The translations under genes were made by a program, and so were the position numbers. DNA of 64,000 bases, taken from Oopsacas minuta. Taxonomy: Eukaryota > Porifera > Hexactinellida > Lyssacinosida > Leucopsacidae. The notes under the pieces were generated by a model. That model was not told where the DNA came from. It worked only from the letters and a program-made list of their open reading frames with translations, and searched no databases. Shown in pieces: positions 47,351 through 57,518 of this stretch (its first letter is position 1; every line of letters begins with the position of its first letter). The stretch lies in contig JAKMXF010000030.1 in the NCBI GenBank assembly GCA_024704765.1, positions 1 through 64,000 on the forward strand. Direction: 5' to 3'.

Positions 47351-49923
47351 CTAGAAATAGACCCGGTTGGCGTTAAGCATTATCCCTTCGTCTGTACTTA
47401 GAGAGGACCGTCCAGAGCTCTCAGAGGTCAAGGAACAATTACTGGAGTTACTCTGTGGGTTTTCTCGCTTTATTTGTTTGCGCACAATTCTGTTTTTGCA
47501 AGTTCTGTTTGTATTTATATGTTTGGGTTTATGCCTAACTCCAACCGAGCTTTTCATTGGTTCATAGTACTCAGAGCTAGAAGTATTGGTACTGCTATTA
47601 GCCGGGAGATTTAATAGTTCCATAGATTTAGAATGGACATCAGGAATGCTGTAGAGGTGTTCTGAGTCTGTAACTCTGTCAATCAGCTGATATCGGAGAG
47701 GATTTAGGCGCTGATCTGTCCCATGTCCCCTTCCTGAACTTGGTTCTCGTACAAATTGCTCTATACCACATCTCACACCTTGTACAGGGAGGGAACTTAA
47801 ATTTCTTGGAAGTGAATTGGCCTTCGAGAAATCCTGTTGAATTTTCAAATTATTAATTTGGGCGGGGTTCAGCTGGTGACTCAAGCTGTGATTTGATTGG
47901 CCAGCTGAGCTAGAATAGGGAGAAGAGCTGTAATTTGATTGGCTCAAAATTTCAGACATGTCACTCGTATCAGCTGATGACAGCTGTTGCCATTTTGATT
48001 GGCTAGTTAGCAGAGGGGTTCTGTTACTATTACTAGCCACATCCAAGTTCTCTAGACTAGCTGCAAACTTTAAGTGGCTATTTTTAGGCATATAAGTGTC
48101 AGGAAATTGAATCTCAGCTAAACAGGGCTGTCTTATTGTTTGTTTGTGCGTATGTGAGTAACTGTTAGAATGCCAATTCTTAGTCTCATCCAGAGACTTT
48201 TTGAAATTGGACACATTTGGCTTGAAGGTGTCAAGTACAGGGGTACCTATCCTAGGGTGAGAGGACAGGGACAGACTACTGTACTTTCCTGTTTCTATAT
48301 TCACATTCCTTCCTGGTGATATCATTGCTATCTTGCTGTGATTTACTGGACTACTATTGAGTGACCGAATATAGTTCTGGTTTTGTGTTCCCAGACTATT
48401 TGCCCGCCCATTTCTAGGCATTGAGAAGGTGTTAGGGGACCCCGTGTACCCGTTATTAATCTTAGGAGTCTTTAAACTAGAATTTTGTAATATTTCTTGT
48501 TTTGTTTCCATTATTCTCCTACACATATGTGGGACTCTGTATACATCACCAGATATGTTCTTTTCATGTGTAATCACTGCCCCTGGGATATCAGCGTATA
48601 AACTGGATATCCTGTCCTCCATTGTACCGATTATAAGGATAGAGGTCTGGAGTGTTACCTGTAGATTATATGTAAATTTTATAACCTAGTAAATATGAAC
48701 AGAATAATTAGTTTCGTATTAGTGAGATATCTGTAGCTCTAGCCTACAACCTTCGGAACAATTTCCAGAGGTTGTAGGCTAGAGCTACAGACTTAAAATT
48801 TGGTAGATAAGTGTGAAAATATGTAACTAATAATATTCTCAAATATCTAACGAAAATATTCACAAATCTACAAGAAAAGCGCAAATAATAAATCAGCCAA
48901 TCAAATTCACGCTCACCTCTTGTGTAAATCTTCCCGCGCATTTACTACATTTTGAGCAAATCACAAAGGAGAATTCTGATTGGTCAAACACGAATGACAC
49001 TATTTGGCTTAGTTTCCATGACAGTAAAGTCTCTTCTGTGATTGGATGAACAAACGCGATGCAATTATTGGTCAAATATATGTTTATTATTGATTGCTCT
49101 TTGAATTTGTTTGCTTTTGTTATTCCGGCGTAAACATCTAAATAAGTAAATAAATATAAAGTGGGGGATTGTCTATTAGCAAGTAGGATTTTTTGCACGA
49201 ATTTCCATTGCTAATACATACTTGCAATCACACAAATACTACATACAGTTAGCTCCTGTTATATCGAAGCTCAAGGGGCGGTCACAATTAACAGATGAAA
49301 ATATATGTTACACTTCGAAGGTTTGGGACCATATTTGTACAATTTGACACTTCTATATATCCGTGTTAGATATAATGGGAGTTGATTGTATTGGTGACTC
49401 ACCATAGAGTGTAGCTTCCCTTAGCTTCGATATCCATCTCTCCAAATAGTCTTTTGTATCAGTACTGAAATGAAAGGAATCATTATCATCACACCTTATT
49501 TGGAAATAATATCCCAGAAAAAATTGTTTATGTTCTCCAGAAGTTATATGCATACTGGCTGGGATTGTTAAAGTACCCTTTAGCTTGCTTTTGGTATCAT
49601 CTTTGTACCACGTGAGGACATATTTCAGGTCTGCATTAGTTGGATTGTGAGTTAGCACAAAATAATATTTCTTCATTTCTGCCTGAATAATTGAAAGAAT
49701 TGTAAATTTTGTTAATTATTGCAAACTTTAAACTTGGAAATTTGATTGGTTGTTTGTTGTTATAATTTGTAATTTATAATGTTTGTTATTAACCAATCAT
49801 TGCAAACATATAACTTGGAAATTTGATTGGTTGTTTGTTGTTATAATTTCTAATACATAAACAGATATAACTAACCTTCCAAAATCTCAGAGGGCCTTTC
49901 TTAAACGTGAGATAACCTTCCAT
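47351..49923 (-). CDS. DOK-like docking protein: PH and IRS-type PTB
   Basis: Four exons on the minus strand, 49923-49876, 49682-49403, 49137-48917 and 48658-47351, total 1857 nt and 618 residues. The PH domain spans about 1-105 (MEGYLTFKKGPLRFWK, KKYYFVLTH, YFQIRCDDNDSFHFSTDT, YLERWISKLREA). The PTB domain follows (IINIYLTNNCIAFVHP, FVICSKCSKCAGRFTQE, and the final helix after SILIIGTMEDR). The 400-residue tail is serine-rich with tyrosine sites of YxxP type (VYRVPHM, LYSIPDV, YADIP) plus YYEPM. This is the DOK plan: adaptors that are tyrosine-phosphorylated and recruit RasGAP, Crk or Nck (family knowledge). A Ras-like gene and an IQGAP lie in the same window. The first intron holds an 81-bp-offset direct repeat and the second a MITE right next to the donor. 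Confidence 0.85.
48731..48790. repeat. Perfect 22-bp hairpin in DOK intron
   Basis: Arms CTGTAGCTCTAGCCTACAAC + CT and the exact complement are separated by 16 bases. It lies 70 bases upstream of the last exon acceptor in the minus-strand gene. It is probably a minimal TIR element. Confidence 0.9.
49246..49388. mobile_element. Pogo-like MITE in DOK intron, 143 bp
   Basis: Ends CAGTTAGCTCCTGTTATATC and, inverted, CAATCAACTCCCATTATATC are flanked by TA. The element lies inside the second DOK intron, its right end only 14 bases from the exon's donor. Confidence 0.75.
49718..49849. repeat. Direct duplication, 51 bp at 81-bp offset
   Basis: The segment ending AACTTGGAAATTTGATTGGT plus TGTTTGTTGTTATAATTT occurs twice, at 49718-49768 and 49799-49849, with a few changes at its start. 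It is within the first DOK intron. Confidence 0.93.
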
Positions 49924-50647
49924 ATTATAAATGTATACTTGAGTTAATTTCTATTCTCTTATATACTCTATACACATCAGCATAGTAGACATACATTACT
50001 TTTGGCTACTCAACAGCTATCTTTATTATTACTCAAATATGAACTAATTAGCATGGACAGATTGTTTAGTATTGTTAATACGCGTATTGAAGGTTGTTAA
50101 TGGTTTGATTATTCTAATAGAGTTTAGTGAATATTATTTGTTAATATAATTAACAATATACTCTACTGACATACTTCTATTCTTTGCGAGGCAACATTTC
50201 TACCCAAATAGGATATTAGTCTTATAAACTGGGTAACACTCAATTCTGATAGGTCAAGGATAAGTAAGTATGTATATTTAGCGCCTAATTTGAAGAAACC
50301 CGCATTTTCTCGCCTGAATTTTAAATCACCCGCTCGTATAACCTATTTTATAAATATTTGCGCGCCTAATTTGCAGAAAACCCGCACTTTTCCCGCCTAA
50401 AATACACTTATAAAATTATAAAATCACGCGGGCATCATAAACCCATAATAACACCTCACAGAGCTATATATCATAATAAGAAATATAATATACACAAAAG
50501 ATGACTTTAATTAAATTACAAATACGCCTCTGATAAGATAGTCACTCCTCAAACACAAATATGTAAGGTAATATCCTTATGTAATATATACACATGAGTT
50601 GTATACATGACCTCCTCACAACCTTGTAACTAGTGTGACACTCAGAG

Positions 50648-50796
50648 CATTTAAAGTGCTCCTATTTTGAGGAGCGGGATCTGGAGCGGAGGTGGAAGCG
50701 GCGATCCAAGAATGAGTAGCGCTTAATGCTCAGGGGCCTTATTCACTAAACTACTCGAACTTAAGTATTGCTAACATTTAGTGAATAAGGCCCCTG
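50648..50796. mobile_element. Two adjacent short inverted-repeat elements
   Basis: At 50648-50732 GAGCATTTAAAGTGCTCC faces GTAGCGCTTAATGCTC, a relative of the DNA at 6405-6500. It is abutted by a perfect 20-bp hairpin, CAGGGGCCTTATTCACTAAA at 50731-50750 and its complement at 50777-50796. Ends of the GGGGCCTTATTCAC type are common among eukaryotic MITEs. Confidence 0.75.
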
Positions 50797-51018
50797 ATGA
50801 CACAATTTCTAATTATATACAGGTTTAACAATTGTATTATTCGTTTTTTAACAAATGCTAGTGACTTGAAATTTGGTATGGATGTAGAATATTATTAATT
50901 TGTTGACACCTATTAATATCTGACGAAAATATGCACAACTCTCCGAGAAAAGGTGACGAATATTATCAACTAATCATGTTCGAGGATTTACCAATGGATT
51001 TATATGGGAATAGTTCAT

Positions 51019-51285
51019 ATTTAAATTGGAACTAAACCAATTAACTTGTCACCTTTAGAATAGTTATATAATCATGAATACGATAAGTGTTATCTGTGAG
51101 TATTCATGTGCCCTCTTAGAAATGACGAAGGTGTGAAAATATGATTATATTGTTTTAAAGTATAAGGTAAGGACGTTTGTTTGTTTGTTTGTTACAGAGT
51201 TAATTAAGTTAAGAGGAAATATGTAAGTATTAGAATTGTATCGCTATATATGGATAAGATTAATAGCAAACAGCTGTTTATAGTT
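51019..51285 (-). repeat. Right arm of 267-bp inverted duplication
   Basis: Reverse complement of 43597-43863. The two arms are 7.2 kb apart and enclose the whole DOK-like gene. Confidence 0.93.
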
Positions 51286-51760
51286 CATTTACCTGAATAA
51301 ACATCAGTAGACTCCGTATAAATGAACTACAGGCTTGTCTCCTTATTGTATTAGTACACCAAGGATAATTCCTATGTAATTGGAATTAGAATCTGTGTAG
51401 GAATATTTGAACTATGAATTTTGGAAAAATTATATTATATTTTGATAATGGCGCACTTTTGGCGGGAATTCCCGCATTTTTGCACACATCTTTAGCGCTA
51501 TTTCCAGCTCAAACGGAGCGATAAGTAGAATCGACACTCTTAAGAGAGATAGCCCCCCTGAAATACAACATCCAGTACTCGCGATCTTCTCTCCTCTGCT
51601 TGACATATATGTACATATAAATTGGACCAATTTGTTCGCCGCCCCCCGCATACTATTTCCCCGCGCAAACATCTTCCCTGGTTACCACAAATATTCACAT
51701 TTTATTAAAGTTTTGATTTCAACTCTAAAATATACAAAAAATCGAAAATATTTATTTCAA

Positions 51761-52658
51761 TCAACAACAAGCAATATCTTTATTCGATTCAGTATTAGTA
51801 CCATTTAACTTTACAATATTTTGCATTCCTTCCTGCCTACCTCGTTGTCTAGCAAAGCTCTGAGTCAATCTATTACCCATTAGTCTCAACAGCTGATTGA
51901 ACCCTTCTTTCACACCCTGTCCTGTAATCGGATTTACTTTAAAACACGCTATATTCCTTGCTACATATTTGTCCAAACACTCACTGAACATTCTTTCATT
52001 CAACTGACTCTCCTCAAATCTGTTAGCAAATAGTACAACAGCTGGATACTCAATGTCCAAATAGTAATGTCTCAAGTCCTCCTCCCAGGTCAACAGGTTA
52101 TCGAGGCTCTTTCTGTTAGAACAGTTCCAAACCAAAATCACACCATCCTTCTTTCTAAACATAAATATGGAAATAATAGTTCCAAGCTGTGGCCAAATAC
52201 CTACCCCGTAACCATGGTTACCGAGCCCTTTAGAATTTTCCCAAGAATTCAAATTATATAAAATATCAAGAGTTTCCCCTTGGGGTAAGACGTGTAACCC
52301 CGGGGGTGAATTCTCCCTTTGAGTTTGTGAATGAACCCATCAGAGGCGCCGAACCCCCCCCCTCTTACCTATAATAACTAGAAGTTAATAATCCATTACT
52401 CTCCATTCCAGAGGTATCGCTTAGTTCCACATTCATCCACACCTGCTGACCATCAACAGGTAGAGGTGCACATTTAATGACACTATCCCGAAACTCAAAG
52501 GGGTTTTTGTCTGACAGGGCCAACTCATTTCCCTGCCATATCCTCTTAAGAATTGTTGTCTTACCACTTCCAAGATCTCCTAGTGCTGTCACCTGAACTA
52601 TATTAGATTCTATTTCTTTATTGTGCATTCCATTCGTACTTACCATTGCTAGGAACAT
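51761..52658 (-). CDS. Divergent Rab-like GTPase 1
   Basis: Two exons, 52658-52369 and 52154-51761, give 227 residues. G1 is GDLGSGKTT, G3 is DTSGME, and G4 is altered to ANRFEE where NKxD is usual. The sequence ends IACC, a Rab-style double-cysteine prenylation end. The split at SSYYR with phase 2 matches the two GTPase genes further right (SIYR and SIFR), so the three share ancestry. The start could be the ATG at 52658, 52645 or 52628; 52658 gives a typical leader. Its target membrane cannot be deduced. Confidence 0.75.
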
Positions 52659-52984
52659 ATTTATTGGAATAGGGAATGATGGTGCTCTTAACACCTTCCC
52701 TGTTGCCCCTAGGGGGACACAGGACCCATGCGGTAAATAATAAACAAACAAATAACAATATGATCTATAATCTCTCAATAAACTATGCTAATTGGTTTAC
52801 TAAACAAATATATTCTATTTACTAAATAACAGAACTCATAGCAGATATCTTTGAGTAATCACTGTAGAATACCTACACAATACAATTGTATTTGTTTACT
52901 AAATATTCATGTAAACAATGGCAGTATTGTTTCACTAGAGGAGTGTAACCTCCGTTTGCGGGCTGCCAGAGACGTTTATGGCTG

Positions 52985-55594
52985 CTACACTGCACATACC
53001 AATACGGTTGTTTGGTAACTAAGGATTACCTTGAATGCTCTTGTCATATGCAGTAGAGAACTAGTACAACACATCTCTCTTATGGAGTGCATGCTCAAAG
53101 ATGGTCCACCTACATCCACACCCTTGACACCCAGTTTAGCTGATATCAGGGGGCCTACCGTGGTACCACAGGGGGTGTCATTCCGCACCACGTAGGGTTG
53201 TAACGGTACCCCTGCTCTGGTGCATACGGTCTTGAAGATACTGGAAGTAGCACCTGATGTTGAGTACCTCTGATTATGATTAATCTTTAGAACTATTCCC
53301 TAGTGAATATATTGTTTGTTTGTTTGTTTGTTTGTTTATTTACTTGTTTATAAATTTGGACCCCGTTGTCCCCACTGAGGACAATAGTACCCAGTGAATA
53401 TATTTGCATTTATGAATCTATACCTTATGAAATTCAGGTCTATGTTTCACTTCATGTTTATCACTAGAGAATAAATAACACCTAAATGTGCCGATACTGT
53501 GGATACCGGTTTTAAGAACACCCTTTGTATGTTCTTATAACCGGTATAAATATACAGGAATTTATGAGAACCGTCTTCCAGAGGATGGTGCTTATAACCG
53601 GTATATCCTGTATAACAAAGAACATACCATAGGCACCTACCTGTAGTTAGGGTGTATAGCATGAGCTTGATCACTAGACAGTAAGAATGAATTAGCTAAT
53701 GCTAGTTCGTAATCAGCTGGGTTAGGATTGGTGTTGGGACATGTAACCCTCCTTATGAGAGCTTCTAACATATTTGATAGAGCTCCTTGATAACTACCAG
53801 ACCCACATTCCTCATTATCAAATAATGCTACTACCCTAACTATAGTATCTGTATGGAGAGATGATTCACTGGCTATTAGTCCCTAAATATAAACAGATAT
53901 AAGGGTTTGTTTGTTTGTTTATGTGTTTACTAGTTTGTTCATAAGGCCTACCATCGAGGTAACGAGAGTACATATTAACCGATCACAGGTGCTGAGTTAC
54001 ACTTTAATGATGTCATAAATGCACAAGTGTCCGCCGGTATTTGTTTATCTGTTTATTGTTTACATAATCTAACCTTAACACCTGTGAAACAAGCCACCTG
54101 ATTATCCAACCTTCCTGCAAACACAAATTCCCTGTGTAATCCGCCTAAACTAGCTGGTTGTGTATCAGCCAATGAGATGTCGTAGTCCAGAATAGAATTA
54201 GGCGGGCAACCTGTCTCATTAGATAATAGGCTTAACAGGGGGTCTGTACCGGTACCTCCCAGCTGATTTTGTATCTCTTGTGTCGCCAATATTGGCAAAC
54301 TAACAAGAAATAATTTAGTCATATTCGTGAAAATATTAACAAAACAAAAAAACAAATTCCCCAATAAGGAACCCTCGATTCTGATTGGGCTAAACATTTA
54401 TCACCTTCCCTCAGAAAGGTGTGAATATTGAGGTTAGATCACACAGACACAAATTGCAAGTCTGTAACCAATTCCTCAATCGGAAAGTTGAAATTTTTGT
54501 GTATTTTAACTTTTCAAAAGTGGTTCCCAACATTTTCCACCCGTGGACCCCTTCAATGAATGAAATACAAATTTTGAGATCCTGTGGACTTCCCTGTAAC
54601 CCCAAGGGCCCCCAGGTGTGAAACCGCTACCATGCAAGAATTGTAACTAACGTATGCATTTCTTTATTTGGAGCAAATTTCTCTCTCTCCACAGAGTCCT
54701 GTAGATGAATACAGAGGGAGGAGATACGTAGAATTGGTCTCTGTACGTGTACAAGTTTATCTTTCAAATCACCATCATCTCCCTATCACAATTAATTCAA
54801 CTAACACCTTACTATTTGTTAAATAATTAAACAACACCTTGTATACAACTCTTCCTGCTATAGTCAAATCTCTGTCAAACCAAGAATGCCATATTCCACC
54901 ACCATAAGTACTAACACCTAAACAGCTGTAACCTAGCTTGCTCTGTTTACTATCCGGTTTAACCTATAATTAGCATTCCATTACATGCATGTAATCACTT
55001 GGTAACTTTCGAATCTGATAGGTCAGAAACATCTGTCACCTTTTCTCAGAAAGGTGTTACTATTTTCGAATACTTTTATAGTATGTTCATATAAATATCA
55101 CACCCCACACACACATACCAAATTTAAGCCCCCTGGGTCTTAACAGTTCCTCATAATAGTACCTTAAAGCAAGGACTATCCGTGTGTCCCGCTATAATAG
55201 CAAATCCATTACCAGATTTGTACTGTCCTCCTACACTGAATGCCACAAGGCTAGAGTTATTCCTTGCGAAGAAATACTACAGAAAATTATTGGTTAGAAT
55301 TAGGAATATGCTTATGTTTGTTGTTATTTACTTTTCCGTTAGGTTTTATATCCCAGGGATTCTTCTCTAACACCTCAGTATATCCAGCTGTTAGCAGCAT
55401 TCCACGACACTCTGCCACTACTAAAGATAAACAAACAAACAAACAAACAAACAAACAAACAAACAAACAACAAACAAACAAATAAACAAACCATGGAAAG
55501 GAGAAGGAGACGCATCGGAGAATGTCAGATATTCTTTAGCCAATGAATCTGCTTCATTTAGCTTTGACTTAATGTCAGCTGTCTGATTAGCCAT
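52985..55594 (-). CDS. DNPEP: Aspartyl aminopeptidase, M18 metallopeptidase
   Basis: Nine exons on the minus strand: 55594-55492, 55420-55332, 55276-55163, 54963-54838, 54782-54652, 54299-54074, 53882-53641, 53463-53424, 53299-52985. The total is 1386 nt, 461 residues, close to the usual 475. Metal-site signatures are all present: [31 protein letters not shown] and AMHSIRE-like SMHSIRE. Other matches are [14 protein letters not shown] and [13 protein letters not shown]. The enzyme removes N-terminal Asp or Glu from peptides in the cytosol (family knowledge). The C-terminal 14 residues after MTRAFK are read through what looks like a splice donor (AAGGTAATC), so the true last exon may lie downstream near 52860-52950. 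Introns contain an ACCGGT repeat and a hAT-like element. The gene sits between Rab-like GTPases 1 and 2. Confidence 0.93.
53505..53613. mobile_element. ACCGGT-flanked repeat in DNPEP intron
   Basis: Contains GGATACCGGTTTTAAGAACA at the left, a central TATGTTCTTATAACCGGTAT and a right end CTTATAACCGGTATATCCTG. The middle (CTTCCAGAGGATGGTG) is the unit that is tandem at 43308. It is bounded by inverted forms of ACCGGT DNA, consistent with a short TIR element. Confidence 0.8.
54523..54632. mobile_element. hAT-like short element in DNPEP intron
   Basis: Begins AGTGGTTCCCAACATTTTCC and ends with the inverted, diverged form (GTGTGAAACCGCT). 'GGTTCCCAAC...CGTGGACCCCTT' is the style of hAT-superfamily ends. 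Relatives lie at 55923-55985 and 63315-63445. Confidence 0.6.
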
Positions 55595-55724
55595 GTACTA
55601 TAAATAGAACTAAATATGCACATAAAAACTTTAATCAAATTCCTTCTATCACGCAAAAGTCGCAAATAAATGTAATCTCATAAAAATAAACAACAATAAA
55701 TATACAAATAAACAATTCGTAGTT

Positions 55725-57194
55725 CTAACAACAATTAGGTTCCTGACCATCCATCACTTGTTGCCTCTCACTTAACTCAAAACTTCCGTCACTTGGTCCC
55801 ATTTTATTTTTGCTGTCACACTTTTTGATATATCTCTCTGTAAGAATTCTACAGAATATCGCTTCTAGCTTATCGATACCTAAATATGGATACAATATTA
55901 AAAAGTACAGTAGAATATAGGTCAGGGGTTCCCAACCTGTGACCCATCGACCCCTTGGTGTCCCACAGACTATAGCAGGGGGCAAAAAATGTGTGCCGAC
56001 CTGCTAATTAGGGGTAAACAGGAACATATAATTCCATTCTGACACTTTCACATGTCTACAGGATTATTTAGTAGAATATTTTGCCTGAATAATCCAGTGT
56101 AATAAATACAATCAAATGGTGTCTGCACAGGCTGTAATTCGAAATTTGCTGTACTATATCAACGCACAACATTGGTGGCAAACATTTCCGTGTTCACTCT
56201 CCTGTTCACTCTCCTGTTCACACCTTTAGAGAATAAGACGGGTACAGTGGTGATGCCGGTTATAAGAACATCGTCAGGAATTGCATATAGATGTTCTTAT
56301 AACCGGTATGTTCTGTATGTGCACCATATCATCCTCTGGAAAACTGTTCTCATGTATTGCTACTCCCAAGGGTGTTATTATAACCGGTATCCCCCGTATA
56401 TATATACACACACTTACCCGTACCGTCCCGTGACGTCTTAACATTAGGATATTGTTTGTACTTCTCCTTACACAGATTATATTCATTATCATTCCATGAT
56501 TCATCACACTTATTAGCACATAACACTATTTGAGGAGGATCAGGATTCTGCGAATCTGTTGTGTTTGTTATGGAGATTAAGTTTTCGTTAATTTTCCTGT
56601 AAGATTCCATATCACTTAACGACCAGACCAACACGATTATGTCCCGGTTCCTAGTAATGAGATATAGGTAACACAACCATAATTACGAGGGTGAACTAAT
56701 CTACTGATTAGGTGTATGAATATTTGAGAGGAGGAGCAATAGGAGTGTCCACCGGTTAATCGGGTCACTTCTCCAGAAACAGAACTATACAAAGTGTTAA
56801 AATACTCTGCTTAATCTGGCCTGATGTGACCCGATTAAGGAGTCTACTTGAGATCCAGGAAACACAGTAAGTATACATTCCTAATACACGAAATGGTTGC
56901 TATGGAGCTAGAGAAATGTAGAGATTATACTTACCTGTATATTGAATTAGGGGAACCTCCCATTTCGAATTGTTGGTCACAAAGTCGTACCATAATGGTC
57001 TCCTTATTAGGAGGTACTCCTATACTCATCTTTCTTTCAATGAAATCAGATTTAATTGTGGGTCTCGATGCTCCATTGTCCACTTCAATGCCACTCATTT
57101 TCTGAATTAAAGAGGTTTTTCCTACCCTGCTGTTCCCGACAAATAAAATATGAGGAACATATGCTACCATAGTTCTAGACATTCTATCGTACAT
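55725..57194 (-). CDS. Divergent Rab-like GTPase 2, G3 glycine lost
   Basis: Three exons on the minus strand: 57194-56935 (translation may start at 57170), 56650-56418, 55879-55725. The product is 207-215 residues. G1 is intact (VGNSRVGKTSL), as are G4 (LCANKCDES) and a G5-like TSRDGTG. The G3 position reads VRLCDQQFEM: the usual Asp-x-x-Gly-Gln is replaced by Asp-Gln-Gln-Phe-Glu. Without that glycine and catalytic glutamine, normal switch II movement and hydrolysis are doubtful. The end PNCC suggests double prenylation. It shares exon phases, G3 form and ending with the gene at 57519-58723. Introns contain MITE sequences. Orthology to a named Rab is not evident. Confidence 0.8.
55923..55985. 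mobile_element. hAT-like fragment in GTPase 2 intron
   Basis: AGGGGTTCCCAACCTGTGAC followed by CCATCGACCCCTTGGTG resembles one end of the element at 63315-63445. The other end is not clear. Confidence 0.5.
56255..56393. mobile_element. ACCGGT-flanked repeat in GTPase 2 intron
   Basis: Starts TGCCGGTTATAAGAACATCG, has an internal inverted TTATAACCGGTATGTTCTG and ends TATTATAACCGGTATCCCCC. It also carries the reverse of the CCAGAGGATGG segment (CATCCTCTGGAAAAC). It is related to 43237-43426 and 53505-53613. Confidence 0.8.
56741..56848. mobile_element. Pogo-like MITE in GTPase 2 intron
   Basis: TAATCGGGTCAC at 56758-56769 faces GTGACCCGATTA at 56826-56837, with AGTGTCCACC and GGAGTCTAC further out. 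Ends resemble those of 58764-58835. Confidence 0.65.
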
Positions 57195-57264
57195 ACCATA
57201 ATCACATAATGGTTGTTATGAAGTTTATTGTAAGTATAACGATATAGGTTAAGGCTGTATGTTA

Positions 57265-57360
57265 AGGATGTGATTAATACGGACCTAACACATCACTTTG
57301 CGTCCTTCGTGGGTGCTGAATTGGCACACTAGGTGCGCGCCAAGTACCTATGTTAACCCC
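57265..57360. repeat. Dispersed repeat family A, copy 2 (partial)
   Basis: GTCCTTCGTGGGTGCTGAAT and TGGCACACTAGGTG match the second half of the copy at 63850-64000. It lies between two GTPase genes. Confidence 0.55.
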
Positions 57361-57518
57361 TAGTCTATATACTGGGAGAACCCTCAAATCTGATAGGTCG
57401 TTGAATATGAGAGCTGGTCATACAGGACAGTAAACAATAATAATAGTTATAAACATCACAAGCGAAAAATCACAAAATATATCACAATAAAATATCAAAA
57501 TAATTCCAAATAATAACA

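Larger units (their letters stand above)
49924..51760. other. Repeat-bearing spacer upstream of DOK
   Basis: No gene seen. It holds a 20-bp hairpin, a GAGCATT-flanked inverted repeat and the right arm of the 267-bp duplication, all listed separately. The DOK promoter should be near 49924-50200. Several AGCGCC- and CGCG-containing words occur at 50270-50430. Confidence 0.5.
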
